Source of the DNA: CATQHL01 sp965242895
GTDB taxonomy: Bacteria > Actinomycetota > Acidimicrobiia > Acidimicrobiales > CATQHL01
Reading direction: 5' to 3'
Assembly: GCA_965242895.1 (NCBI GenBank)
Contig: OZ251507.1
Location: 1,054,001-1,118,000, forward strand
DNA: 64,000 nucleotides
The notes under the pieces are model-generated. The model made no database searches and was not told where the DNA came from. It saw only the letters and a program-made list of their open reading frames with translations. Below are positions 44,568 to 53,580 of this stretch, one piece after another (the stretch's first letter is position 1; each line of letters begins with the position of its first letter). The translations under genes were made by a program, and so were the position numbers.

Positions 44568-45290
44568 CTAGCGGCAGTCCGACTTCAAAGGTCGCCGACC
44601 GAGTCCGTCTAGAAACTCAGCGATTTCCACGGAACGAATTGCGTATCCTGTTCCGAGGCGATCTTGGGAGGTTGCGAAGACCATCCCCACCACTTCTTCG
44701 TTATTGCTGAGTACGGCCGCGCCGGAATCCCCAGGTGCGCCCGAGAACTTCAACTGCAGCGCTCGCCGGTAGGACTTGCCCGTGAAATAGAGGTTGTCCA
44801 CCTCGGCTCTGACGCGGCGGAGCACCTCGTAAGGCTTCTCAAGGCGGAAGCCGTCGGGACGCACGGACACAACGACGCCCGCGCTCCCGGAAGCGGACGC
44901 TTCGGAAAGATCGCCTTCAGCCAAGCGGACTGGCGATGCAGCGAGGCTCGGCACCCGGATGGCGGCGATGTCACGTTCGGCGTCGAAGCCCACTACGAAA
45001 CCGTTGTGCTGAAGCCCATTTGCTGCGGTCACCACGATCTTCTGTTTGCCTGCGAGAGAGTGGGCGGTGGAAATCAGCAAATCGTCATCTACGGCGAAGG
45101 AGGAAGCGACGTCCGTCCCGCCGCAACCCGTCGCCTCCACCGCCGCGTAGCTTGCCTGCAGCTGCGGCTGATGCGCTCCCAGAGCGGCCGAGGCGGCCGC
45201 TGCTAGAACAGCGGCTGCGGCTAAGAGGATCCCTTTGATTCTTCTCTGGACTTGCCGCCTAGCGGAGTCTGGGGGGGCGGATTGGAACAT
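44568..45290 (-). CDS. Secreted trypsin-like (S1) serine protease
   Basis: 240 residues with an N-terminal signal or anchor helix (GILLAAAAVLAAAASAALG). The catalytic triad is seen as ISTAHSLAG (His), DAERDIAAIRV (Asp) and SGAPGDSGAAV (Ser), in the order and spacing of S1 proteases; GDSGAAV is the usual nucleophile motif. It has no PDZ domain. As the only enzyme inside the LRR region it could process surface proteins there, but that is inference. A short basic tail follows the domain. Confidence 0.85.
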   Translation of the reverse strand: MFQSAPPDSARRQVQRRIKGILLAAAAVLAAAASAALGAHQPQLQASYAAVEATGCGGTDVASSFAVDDDLLISTAHSLAGKQKIVVTAANGLQHNGFVVGFDAERDIAAIRVPSLAASPVRLAEGDLSEASASGSAGVVVSVRPDGFRLEKPYEVLRRVRAEVDNLYFTGKSYRRALQLKFSGAPGDSGAAVLSNNEEVVGMVFATSQDRLGTGYAIRSVEIAEFLDGLGRRPLKSDCR

Positions 45291-45645
45291 TGGTTACCGA
45301 ATTGCTGAAAGCGATGAAGGGAATTATTCACAGTTGTGTGAACAATTGTGTAAAGAGTTGTGCAAATTTGCCAAATGTCGGCGGAGGTGGGTAGGGCGGG
45401 AATGTTTCCGTGCTAAACAAGGGCGCTCCCTCGCTGCCAGCCGTCCGTTTCCAGAAAACTGGCTTACTATTTCTTAACGCAATTTCCTAGCGTAACGAGA
45501 GGGAATAAAGACACAAACCAAGGCTATCGAAGACCAAATTCAAACAAATTGAGGGCGACGGAAGTTTCCCGTTCGATCCCTCTTAAGCTACTTGCAACAC
45601 TACCTTTACTATCAGAAGAATTCGCTCAATTTAAAATACCTTGAA
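45291..45645. other. Intergenic stretch without recognisable gene
   Basis: AT-rich compared with its surroundings. It has a degenerate direct repeat of GTGTGAACAA/GTGTAAAGAG type around 45330-45365, and at the right end the 3' flank of LRR gene 5. No gene seen. Confidence 0.45.
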
Positions 45646-47202
45646 TCAGCTTGAACACCAAGGCAGGCTACCGCGGACTACTTCTGGCCGCAACCCCGTC
45701 CTCCCGCCGCTGTTAAAGGAAACCGGTACACATCCGCTCAAGCCTGGATTGTCATCTGATTCAGGAGTATCATCTTCATACAATTGAAACTCGTCTATCA
45801 AGCCATTAGTAGCTAGATCTCCTAACTCAGACGGAATGGTACCACTCAGATTATTCCCATATAGATATAATCCCGTCAATTCTGTAAGTTTTCCTAACGA
45901 TCCCGGAATGCTGCCGGAAAGGTTATTATCACTTAGATCAAGAGTAGTGAATCCCTCTGCCCCGTTACGTGTTCCTTCAATATTTCCGAGTTCAGATGGA
46001 ATTGAACCATCCAGCTCATTATCATCAAAGTAAGCATGAACCAACTTATTGAGATTACCTAGTTCCGAAGGTATACTACCTGTCAAGCTATTTCCATAAA
46101 GATACAGGTTTATTAACTCGCTCAGGTCACCTAGTTCCGAAGGTATACTGCCTGTCAGACTATTTCCATCAAGAAAAAAGTCTTCCAACTTGCTGAGGTC
46201 ACCTAGTTCCGGCGGTATACTACCTGTAAGAGCATTATTACTAAGTTCGAGGGTTACCAACTCGCTGAGGTCACCTAAATATGATGGGATCGAACCTGGC
46301 AATTTACGACCTCCCGTTTGATTGCTATTGAGATTAAGGACATTAACACCACTGGATATAAAACCGGATCTACCAATTCCCGCCCAACTGCCCAAAGCTG
46401 AACTTGTAGTCCAACTGCTGAGATGGTCGGAAGTGCCTGCAAGTATGTCTTTGGAATCTAGGAGTGTTTGACAGTCATCCGCCAATTTGAGTTTGTCCTG
46501 CGGATTGTCGAACACTGTGCCGTTCAGACACGGCTCCGCTCGTGAACTGACGTCGAAATCGGAGGAGTACCGCAAAACATTCACACCAGCAGTTCGGTAA
46601 AGCAAATAGCGCGCTCTCGGCACATACACCTGTCTGTCGTCCTTCCCGACAGCCCCCAGACCTCTGAGGCCCAACCCGAACTCCAAATTTCCTGACACCA
46701 ACTTCCTAACCCGCACCCTAGCAACAGTGTTAATAGAACCAGGGCCTGTGACACCTACGCGACTAGATCCTACGACTTGCCACTCCGAGTTATACCACGT
46801 GCCGACTTCATTACTCTCATAGAGAAAATATCTATTACTTAAGTTGACATTCCTAGTAGTCCCAGAGAATGTCACACTCAGTCCAAATTCCACATTGCTC
46901 GAAGCCAACTTGCGTACCCAGATTCGCACCGAAGGGGCTGATCCGGTCTGCGCTGAGGCAGACGGAACGCCAATCCCAACTAGCAAACTTGCCGCTAGTG
47001 CCAGCGCAAGCCCGAGACTCAGGGACCTCTTCGCGATATCCAGGGGTCCAGCGCTTTGACGGGCTTCCTTCTCCCACTCTTGGGCGATACCCAAACGTCT
47101 CTTCACGATACCGAGGAGCATCTTTCGCAATCGTCCGGCACGAACGGAGCTCGACCCCGCACGAACCTTGATCTCCCGATTTATAGATTTTCTGCCTAGC
47201 AA
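45646..47202 (-). CDS. Secreted leucine-rich-repeat protein 5
   Basis: 518 residues from the TTG at 47202 (GGAGG upstream). The most diverged family member. The leader is about 35 residues longer than in the others, then comes the signal peptide cleaved after SASA. The twin RKLA domain is present (RKLASSNVEFGLSV and RKLVSGNLEFGLGL). Seven LRRs follow, of LTGSIPSELGDLSELINL type; one repeat is enlarged by GTRNGAEGF. The C-terminus has GCVPVSFNSGG and ends RGSLPWCSS. It is separated from the other four by the protease and membrane protein genes. The upstream 100 bp shares the family block. Confidence 0.83.
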   Translation of the reverse strand: MLGRKSINREIKVRAGSSSVRAGRLRKMLLGIVKRRLGIAQEWEKEARQSAGPLDIAKRSLSLGLALALAASLLVGIGVPSASAQTGSAPSVRIWVRKLASSNVEFGLSVTFSGTTRNVNLSNRYFLYESNEVGTWYNSEWQVVGSSRVGVTGPGSINTVARVRVRKLVSGNLEFGLGLRGLGAVGKDDRQVYVPRARYLLYRTAGVNVLRYSSDFDVSSRAEPCLNGTVFDNPQDKLKLADDCQTLLDSKDILAGTSDHLSSWTTSSALGSWAGIGRSGFISSGVNVLNLNSNQTGGRKLPGSIPSYLGDLSELVTLELSNNALTGSIPPELGDLSKLEDFFLDGNSLTGSIPSELGDLSELINLYLYGNSLTGSIPSELGNLNKLVHAYFDDNELDGSIPSELGNIEGTRNGAEGFTTLDLSDNNLSGSIPGSLGKLTELTGLYLYGNNLSGTIPSELGDLATNGLIDEFQLYEDDTPESDDNPGLSGCVPVSFNSGGRTGLRPEVVRGSLPWCSS

Positions 47203-47403
47203 GATCTCTTCCTCCGAATATTTCCGGCTACTAGGAACTCGAAGCTTACGCGAGTCGCTTGAGGTTATGTCAATCAAGCTTAACACAATGCTACCCCCCA
47301 TCCCCCCCAATTCCATATATTTAGGAAATACCAAGGGAGACTGGCAACCAGAAAAGGCAAGTGGTGGCTAAGAAGCAGAAAATGTCAAGGGAGGCTAACA
47401 ACG

Positions 47404-47417
47404 ATCTGTCGACAGAT
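47404..47417. repeat. 14-bp perfect palindrome between LRR gene 5 and the methyltransferase gene
   Basis: A perfect palindrome ATCTGTCGACAGAT. The surrounding gap (47203-47492) otherwise contains the LRR upstream block and no gene. It might be a regulator site. Confidence 0.4.
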
Positions 47418-47492
47418 CTGTCGCGCTCCTAGGCGGCCATTCGCTCACCAGGCTCTATCTGCCAGAACGCCGCAGAGCCGCTAGCAGAGCCG

Positions 47493-49418
47493 CTAATCGC
47501 CATCAAACGACTGCTGCTCGAATGTGGGGGCGGATGTCCGCAGAATTGGCCACGCTGAGATGAGGCCGTTGTAGGTGAGAGCCTCTTCCGCCCAGCGGTT
47601 GTCGCTGGCAATCTTGTGCAAGAGGTAGGCGAGTTGACGGGCGCGGTCGCCGACGCCGCCGAGGCGCCTCAGTAGAACGGCCGCCTGCGTCTCCGACCGC
47701 TCTAGCCTCGCCGCTAAATGCTGAAGCGCTTCCCAGGCGGTCAACCTGGAGTCGCTCGCAGGATCCCAGTCTTCCTCCAACTCCGAGCGGCGATAAAGGC
47801 GGAACTTACCGTCAGGGGTCTCCCCGACATCCGCCCTGACGACCCCCTCCACGGACGTGTTCTTGGCTCTAGCGATGGAATCAGCTTCTCCGAACGGGGC
47901 TGGCTCGAAGCCGTGCTGCGCGTACCAGGCCAAGGCGAAACGAGTGTCGGGGTCGAGTTCAGACTCCGCCCCGTGCAGGACGTCGTCGAGCACCTCGTTG
48001 ATGATCGCCAAAGCGTCGCTCACCGGCATCTGTTTGCCGCTGGCCTCGACGACCTTGGCATAGCGGGAGAACACTTTGACGCCAGGGCCAATTGTCGACT
48101 GGGGCAAGTCGACGGGGGCAATGTTGCCGGACTGCAGGAGCTTGATCGCCAGCGGGAGTTCGTCACGAAGCGCAGCAATGAACTCACTCCGAGTGGCAAG
48201 AGGAGCCGACTTAGAGCGAGGACGGCAGGCCAGAACGACCGAAGAAGCGAGAGCATTTGCACCTAGGGAGCGTGGGCGAGTGGAACGCTCCGTTCGCAGC
48301 GGCCAAGTAGCGGTAACTTGCAGACCGGCATCGATTACTGCTTGCAGAAATGTGTCCCAACCCGTCGAACGCACTTGGCCTTTTTCTGAGGACTCTGTGG
48401 CTTTGTAGGCGTAATAGATAGTGGAGGGAGCATCAGGGTGCTGAGATGCAGCAACTTCGGCCATGAACTCGGCCATCCCCGACTCGAAGTGCTTTTTTGC
48501 TTCCTGCCTGTTTTCATGTCGGCTTGGATCCGCAATCATCTCAGATGCTTTAGGAGTGAGGAGAGTGGCGCACTCCTCCGGCCAGACATCTGCCAGATTA
48601 CGACGCAGCCACACATAAAAGAAATCAGAAATATCGGCGTAACCAATATTGTCGTAGTAGGGAGGATCGGTGGAAATCAAAGGAGAACTAACATTTCGAA
48701 CCCTCGTTCGAGAATCTTTTTGACATACCTCAGATCCGCCAACAGCAGGCAGATGTTCGACCGCTTTGGCCACCCAATTCAGTTGTCCCGTCCAGTTTCC
48801 TGTAGATGAAGAAAACGGATTGACTTCAGCAAAATCCCAAGACATTGACATGACCGGCAGTATGAACGTGCTTCTAATTGTTTCGCGGGAATTAATCCAA
48901 CTACAAATGTTCGACCAGTAGTCGGCGCACTTATCGACCACGAACGCCAAGTAGGTCGCGACTGCGTCAGCGTAGGCAACCGCTCCCTCTCCGCCGTCAC
49001 GCAGTCGAACCCCGTCGTCTGCTAGAGCAGCAGCCCTTGCGTCATTAAGAACTTGTTCACGAGCTTCACCTAAGAGGTCGGAGAACGTGGTCAAGGCCGC
49101 GAGTTGGCGGTCGGTGAACAACTGCCGCCACTCTTCGTAGCCGTAATTCTGCGCGCTGAAACCCAGTCCCTTGCCTCTGGGGGGCAGATTGCCGGCAGGT
49201 CTCCACCTGGTTTCTGCAAGTTCGGCTGCTACTTGACAGACATCGATGTCCGCTGCTGAAGGCTCGACGTACTGACGTCTTCTATTCCCTTCAGCCGCGA
49301 CAGCCAGGAGGTGTGCGCCTATGCGCCCCGCTTGCCCCTCAGCTCGAATATACGTAACCGGAATGGCCGCGCCAGTGGCGATGCAAGTACCGTTACCTCT
49401 CCTTACCGAAGGGGGCAA
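47493..49418 (-). CDS. DUF1156 DNA methyltransferase, C-terminal part (frame-shifted)
   Basis: Second half of a DUF1156-type N6-adenine DNA methyltransferase of about 960 residues. This frame starts right after the poly-C tract. Seen: GNGTCIATGAAIPVTYIRAEG, the usual GATC-type Cys segment following the N-terminal half, then WDFAEVNPF, STDPPYYDNIGYADISDFF with the catalytic DPPYYDN motif, and STIYYAYKATE later. The listed TTG start is only the first possible one after the tract; the frame is open back to it. The two halves join in frame if the C tract has 27 or 30 bases instead of 29. Members of this family are often part of defence-like methyltransferase-helicase clusters; here it is alone. 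Confidence 0.85.
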   Translation of the reverse strand: MPPSVRRGNGTCIATGAAIPVTYIRAEGQAGRIGAHLLAVAAEGNRRRQYVEPSAADIDVCQVAAELAETRWRPAGNLPPRGKGLGFSAQNYGYEEWRQLFTDRQLAALTTFSDLLGEAREQVLNDARAAALADDGVRLRDGGEGAVAYADAVATYLAFVVDKCADYWSNICSWINSRETIRSTFILPVMSMSWDFAEVNPFSSSTGNWTGQLNWVAKAVEHLPAVGGSEVCQKDSRTRVRNVSSPLISTDPPYYDNIGYADISDFFYVWLRRNLADVWPEECATLLTPKASEMIADPSRHENRQEAKKHFESGMAEFMAEVAASQHPDAPSTIYYAYKATESSEKGQVRSTGWDTFLQAVIDAGLQVTATWPLRTERSTRPRSLGANALASSVVLACRPRSKSAPLATRSEFIAALRDELPLAIKLLQSGNIAPVDLPQSTIGPGVKVFSRYAKVVEASGKQMPVSDALAIINEVLDDVLHGAESELDPDTRFALAWYAQHGFEPAPFGEADSIARAKNTSVEGVVRADVGETPDGKFRLYRRSELEEDWDPASDSRLTAWEALQHLAARLERSETQAAVLLRRLGGVGDRARQLAYLLHKIASDNRWAEEALTYNGLISAWPILRTSAPTFEQQSFDGD

Positions 49419-50404
49419 GCGGCTGGTGTGTGGCTGGTCTTGGTGGGGGGGGGGGGGGGGGGGGGGGGGGGGGAGACAGATCCGTCGTTCACCTTGTAGG
49501 TGATGGTCTGAGCAACACGATCCACAACCGGCTCAACCCACACCTCGGGCTTACCTTGCTTCGCCTTACGAAGCGCCCACGAGCTAACCAACGGCACATG
49601 CCCATCCCACGCTGGGTCGGGCGACCTCACAGTCCTAGCCCAGATCCACGCAATCGGCGTCAACCTCTCCCCGTCGGGGCCGACAGCGTCTGGGTACAAG
49701 TGCCCGATCCTGCGCTTGGCTTCCTCCCTCATCCAAGCGCCGTAAGCCCTGACGTCAGCAGCCAACCCCTGCGCCCTGCTCCACGCCCCCAGACCATTCC
49801 CCGCCCCCGAAGACGCTCCCGTGGAGGCTGAAACCGGTGACTGCCCTGCAGTCGGTGACCTCGAATCTTCATGCTCGCCTAGATGAGCCCTCTCCCCAGG
49901 GTGAACCGGAGGAAGGCCAGAGAAACGCGTCGGAATCTCCAGCATCGCCCTGTTGATCAAGACAGCCACCGGGTTCAAGTCGCCGGCCAACGCCGTCAAT
50001 CCCAAACGCTGAGCCTCTAACGGGATGGAGCCGCCGCCGGCAAACGGGTCGAGCACCGCAGGCGGCCCGTCGGGGAAACATCCTTCAACTTCAGCCCTGG
50101 CCTCCCGCAGCACGTCAGGGTTGTTGCTGTTCTCCCACACCACCAAGTCTTCCAAGATCCTGAACAGGCGCTTGCGCTCGACTGCCTGATCCTCATCCGT
50201 CGGGAACTGTTTTGGGTGTGCTGATGGATCATCCACCAGCGAAGCCCACAACACAGCCCGACAAGCCGCCAGCGGACGCCTAGCCCACCACAGATGCAGC
50301 GTCGACGGGTGCCCATGACGGATCGACTTCTCCCGCGCCGACGCCTTATTAATCGCATCGAGCGGCAACGCCACCTCGATCAACTTCGGCTTATGGGCAG
50401 TCAC
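49403..50404 (-). CDS. DUF1156 DNA methyltransferase, N-terminal part (frame-shifted)
   Basis: First half of the same methyltransferase, from a GTG at 50404. Seen: the DUF1156 start KPKLIEVALPLDAINKASAREKSI, then HPSTLHLWWARRPLAACRAV, and the SAM motif DPFAGGGSIPLEAQRLG at about residues 116-132 followed by GDLNPVAVLINRAM. It ends in nine Pro residues encoded by the 29-base C tract and a short tail with an early stop, because the tract puts the rest out of frame. The product as read lacks the catalytic DPPY half and would be inactive. Confidence 0.85.
   Translation of the reverse strand: MTAHKPKLIEVALPLDAINKASAREKSIRHGHPSTLHLWWARRPLAACRAVLWASLVDDPSAHPKQFPTDEDQAVERKRLFRILEDLVVWENSNNPDVLREARAEVEGCFPDGPPAVLDPFAGGGSIPLEAQRLGLTALAGDLNPVAVLINRAMLEIPTRFSGLPPVHPGERAHLGEHEDSRSPTAGQSPVSASTGASSGAGNGLGAWSRAQGLAADVRAYGAWMREEAKRRIGHLYPDAVGPDGERLTPIAWIWARTVRSPDPAWDGHVPLVSSWALRKAKQGKPEVWVEPVVDRVAQTITYKVNDGSVSPPPPPPPPPTKTSHTPAACPLR
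49445..49473. repeat. 29-base poly-G tract inside a methyltransferase gene
   Basis: An uninterrupted run of 29 G on the plus strand (C on the coding strand) at 49445-49473. It lies inside the coding region and moves the frame. Such a tract is far longer than typical chromosomal runs and is prone to slippage. It can be a phase-variation switch or a sequencing and assembly uncertainty. Confidence 0.9.
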
Positions 50405-50632
50405 ATTCTTATTGTTTCAGATTGTTCCAGCCATCTGGAACTATTGAATCCAGGGGCTGGGGGCAAGGGGCAGGCACATTCTTATTGCTCAGATTGTTTC
50501 AGGGATTGCAGCGGGGCACAGATCCTCCAAAGCCCAAAGCCTGAATGGGTTAGTGGGTAGCGACACCGCCGTGGCGGCGGAGGAGGACGCCGCCGCACAT
50601 GGCAAATCCTGAATGGGTTAGTGGGTAGCGAC
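50402..50632. repeat. Direct repeats between the DUF1156 gene and the SDR gene
   Basis: Two repeat pairs lie here. One (50402-50425 and about 50478-50505) is the CACATTCTTATTG type just before the methyltransferase start. The other (25 bp at 50540-50564 and 50608-50632) includes the SDR stop codon at 50618-50620, so the 3' end of the SDR is copied 68 bp downstream. No gene is seen in the gap. Confidence 0.75.
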
Positions 50633-51403
50633 GCCGCCTGTGATGTCGAACTCTGAACCGGTTGCGTATGTGTTCTTATCGCTGAGCAGCCAGACCACCA
50701 TCTCCGCCACCTCCGAGGGTTCAGCCAAGCGCCGGAGCGGGATCATCTCCCGCTCCGCCTTGGCTATCAACGCCGGGTCGGTTTGCTCTGTGAGCATGCG
50801 GGTGCGCATCCCGCCTGGGCAAACCGTGTTCACCAGAATGCCGTTGGCGGCGCCGTAGTTGGCGAACATCTTGGTCATTACGGCCAGCGCCCCCTTGGTG
50901 GACTCGTAGAGCAGCGAAGTCATAGTGAAACCCCCTTCGTACACGCCGGTGGAAGTAACGTTGACGACCCGGCCCCAGCCGCGTGAAGCCATGTCGGCCA
51001 TGGCGGCCCGCGTCAGCAGCAGAGGGGCGCGGGCGTTGATGTGGTAGACGAAGTCGAACTCCTCGGGCGTTATCTCTTCGAGATCGCAGCGTCGCAGCAC
51101 GGCGGCAGAGTTCACCAGAGCATCCACACGCCCGAATCGCTCAAGGGTGGCGGGGATAACCGACTCCGCTTCGGAAGGATCACCCAGGTCGACGTTCAGC
51201 GCTAGGACGTCTGCTCCAGCGGCAGTGAGCTCTGCTTTAACCTCTTCGAGCGCATCCGGGCGGTTGTCCACCAAGCTGAGACGGTATTCGCCCTCCTCAG
51301 CGAGGATCCTGGCCACCGCGCCTGCCAGTCCTCCTCCGGCGCCTGTGACGACTGCCACACGTTCAGGGGCGTTGGCGGGCTCGGGGGTGTTGGTCTGGTT
51401 CAT
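50618..51403 (-). CDS. Short-chain dehydrogenase/reductase (FabG-like)
   Basis: Classical SDR of 261 residues with intact motifs: VVTGAGGGLAGAVAR at about 19-33, NSAAV in place of NNAG, NVTSTGVY with the catalytic Ser, LYESTKGALAV with YxxxK, and PGGMRTRML. The ending is SEFDITGGVATH. NAD(P)-dependent oxidoreductase of unknown substrate. The C-terminal end of the gene is duplicated downstream. It is alone on its strand. Confidence 0.87.
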   Translation of the reverse strand: MNQTNTPEPANAPERVAVVTGAGGGLAGAVARILAEEGEYRLSLVDNRPDALEEVKAELTAAGADVLALNVDLGDPSEAESVIPATLERFGRVDALVNSAAVLRRCDLEEITPEEFDFVYHINARAPLLLTRAAMADMASRGWGRVVNVTSTGVYEGGFTMTSLLYESTKGALAVMTKMFANYGAANGILVNTVCPGGMRTRMLTEQTDPALIAKAEREMIPLRRLAEPSEVAEMVVWLLSDKNTYATGSEFDITGGVATH

Positions 51404-51914
51404 GGCGATCTTCTCCTTAAGCAGGTTGAACCTGGAGGCGGCTAAGAGACGGCGCTAATCATACTTTGAGTGCGGCGCGCCAACGGGCGCATCAACGAGC
51501 CAAGTTCCTGCAAAGCAACGACTTCAGCAGTCCAGACTGTGCGCTCCAGGGAAAGCCGCGCCGAGCAGTCCGAATAATCCGAGCAAAAAGTGAAAGCAGG
51601 TTGGACTCGGGCTAGACCTAGTGCGAAACTGAAATGGTGCCAGACGCTACCCAAGCCCTTGAAGGTAGCCGCGAGGAATTGACGCCATACCGAAACGGCA
51701 TATCCAATGGCACCCAGACAATGTTCCTGATGAGAGAATCGATTGCTACATTCTGTTCGGCCACTAGGCCAAACCAGTTCCCTGCCACAGTGATTTGGGC
51801 CACAAACTGTTATGGTATGTATGTTGCAAAGCTTTGGATGATGATGATGACTGCGAAAGCCGCTGCAACCCGCCCGACGCTCGCAAGCCGCCCAATGCAT
51901 GATCCGCCGAACGC
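51404..51914. other. Gene-poor stretch
   Basis: 510 bp between divergent genes. Long open frames exist on both strands (for example 51442-51900 minus) but with no codon or motif support; the sequence is less GC-rich than its neighbours. It could be an eroded gene. No hairpin or repeat stands out. Confidence 0.4.
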
Positions 51915-53144
51915 ATGTCCCATCTAGGCAACGCTGACAACGCTAAAGGCGGCGGGGGCATGGCGGCCGGCGCTGGCGCTGCCCCATCACCGCACGACTT
52001 TCTTGCCATCGACTCTCTGCTCGAGGAAGAGGAACTGCTGTTGCGTTCAACAGTGCGCCGGTGGGTGGAGGAGCGGATACTCCCGAATGTGGGAGAGTGG
52101 TACGAGCGGGAAACGCTACCTGCCCGCGAAGTCGCCCGCGACCTCGCCGCGCTAGGGCTGCTGGGCATGCATCTCGACGGATACGGATGCGCCGGCAGCA
52201 GCGCCACTGCCTATGGCTTGGCCTGCCTGGAACTCGAAGCTGGCGACTCGGGGCTTCGCAGTTTTGTGAGCGTCCAGGGCGCTTTGGCGATGTTCCCGAT
52301 CTGGGCGTACGGCAGCGAAGAACAGCGTGAGCGGTGGCTGCCTCAGATGGCCGGGGGCGAGATCATTGGCTGCTTCGCCCTTACCGAACCCGACAGCGGC
52401 AGCGACCCTGCCAGCATGCGAACCCGAGCCGTGCTCGACGGCAGCGACTGGGTGCTGAACGGCACGAAACTCTGGATAACCAATGGATCGGCGGCCGACG
52501 CGGCCATCGTCTGGGCGCAGACCGACGACGGCGTGAGGGGGTTCGTTGTGCCGACCGACACGCCAGGGTTCGCCGCAGTCGACATCCCGAGGAAGCTCTC
52601 GCTGCGGGCTTCGATAACCAGCGAACTGACCCTCCAAGATGTGAGGCTGCCCAACGAGGCCGTCCTGCCGGGCGTGCGAGGAATGAAAGGCCCGCTCTCC
52701 TGCCTCACGGAAGCCCGCTTCGGAATCGCCTTCGGCGCTGTTGGCGCGGCTCGGGCGTGCTATGAGGCAGCCTTGGCGTACGCGGGCGAGCGCAGTCAGT
52801 TCGGCGGGCCGATCAGCCGCTTCCAGCTCACGCAGCAGAAGTTGGTGGAGATGATGATCGGAGTTCAGCGAGGGACGCTGCTGGCGCTGCACCTCGGAAA
52901 GCTGAAGGACGCCGGAAAGATCACACCGGCGCAAGTGAGCTTCGGCAAACTCGACAACGTGCGGATGGCGCTGGAGACGGCCAGAAGCGCCCGCAGCGTC
53001 CTCGGCGCAAACGGCATCACGCTCGACTATCCGGTCATGCGGCACATGAACAACCTGGAGACTGTCTACACCTATGAGGGCACGCACGAAATCCACACCC
53101 TCGTGCTCGGGCAGGCGATCACCGGCCAGTCGGCTTTCAGCTAG
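51915..53144 (+). CDS. Acyl-CoA dehydrogenase, glutaryl-CoA dehydrogenase type
   Basis: FAD-dependent acyl-CoA dehydrogenase of 409 residues. It resembles the glutaryl-CoA dehydrogenase group by LRSFVSVQGALAMFPI, GSEEQRERWLPQMAGGEIIGCFALTEPDSGSDP and the C-terminal catalytic Glu in YTYEGTHEIHTLVLG. That group oxidises and decarboxylates glutaryl-CoA from lysine or tryptophan breakdown. The ATG at 51915 is chosen although about 25 Gly/Ala-rich residues come before the usual start of the fold; a start at the next ATG (51960) is possible. The end of the gene is duplicated after the stop. Confidence 0.85.
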   Translation: MSHLGNADNAKGGGGMAAGAGAAPSPHDFLAIDSLLEEEELLLRSTVRRWVEERILPNVGEWYERETLPAREVARDLAALGLLGMHLDGYGCAGSSATAYGLACLELEAGDSGLRSFVSVQGALAMFPIWAYGSEEQRERWLPQMAGGEIIGCFALTEPDSGSDPASMRTRAVLDGSDWVLNGTKLWITNGSAADAAIVWAQTDDGVRGFVVPTDTPGFAAVDIPRKLSLRASITSELTLQDVRLPNEAVLPGVRGMKGPLSCLTEARFGIAFGAVGAARACYEAALAYAGERSQFGGPISRFQLTQQKLVEMMIGVQRGTLLALHLGKLKDAGKITPAQVSFGKLDNVRMALETARSARSVLGANGITLDYPVMRHMNNLETVYTYEGTHEIHTLVLGQAITGQSAFS

Positions 53145-53180
53145 ACCAGCAGCCCCTCCCCCTCAGCTAGACCAGCAGCC
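53137..53180. repeat. 18-bp repeat copying the stop region of the acyl-CoA dehydrogenase gene
   Basis: TCAGCTAGACCAGCAGCC at 53137-53154, including the TAG stop at 53142-53144, occurs again at 53163-53180 after a C-rich spacer. Confidence 0.8.
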
Positions 53181-53294
53181 TCCAGCGGGGCGCAAACAAT
53201 CCCTGAAGTTCCAAGCATTCAGGGCGTCCTCACTCAATGTGCTGACTGCTAATGGCGGCCTTGCTCAAGCTAGCCATCATAATGCTTATAACTG

Positions 53295-53308
53295 AGCATC
53301 ATGATGCT
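53295..53308. promoter_or_regulatory. Palindromic operator candidate of vapBC
   Basis: A perfect 14-bp palindrome AGCATCATGATGCT ends 11 bp before the antitoxin ATG, with a related half (CATCATAATGC) about 20 bp further up. Ribbon-helix-helix antitoxins commonly repress their own promoter through such a site. Confidence 0.6.
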
Positions 53309-53319
53309 ATATTTAAGTC

Positions 53320-53580
53320 ATGCGTACTACTATCACATTGGAGACTGACGTCGCTGCAGCGGTGGACAAACTCAGAAGAGCAGAAACAATAGGCACGAGT
53401 GAGGCCGTAAACCGTCTCATTCGAGACGGCCTCCTCAGCAAACGTCCCCGCAAACCGTATGTGCATCGCACAGCTAACTTGGGGCTGCGTGTGGACGTGA
53501 GCAACATCGGCGAAGTCCTTGAGCTTCTAGACGAAACCGACGGAACGGAACCGACGGAAGCTGACGCTCATGCTCGTTGA
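53320..53580 (+). CDS. vapB: Ribbon-helix-helix antitoxin (VapB-like)
   Basis: 86-residue antitoxin. MRTTITLETDVAAAVDKL is the ribbon-helix-helix DNA-binding part, EAVNRLIRDGL the second helix. The Pro/Asp/Glu-rich C-terminus (GLRVDVSNIGEVLELLDE) is the part that binds the toxin. It overlaps the toxin gene by 11 bases and stands 11 bases after a perfect palindrome, so it probably represses its own operon. Confidence 0.85.
   Translation: MRTTITLETDVAAAVDKLRRAETIGTSEAVNRLIRDGLLSKRPRKPYVHRTANLGLRVDVSNIGEVLELLDETDGTEPTEADAHAR

Noticed and set aside
49311..49831. Plus-strand Gly-rich ORFs over the poly-G tract
   Set aside because: They are shadows of the DUF1156 methyltransferase, which has clear motifs on the minus strand; the Gly runs come only from the G tract.
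51442..51900. 152-codon minus-strand ORF between the SDR and the acyl-CoA dehydrogenase
   Set aside because: Composition is unlike real proteins here (many His, Cys and Trp), with no motif and no ribosome binding site.
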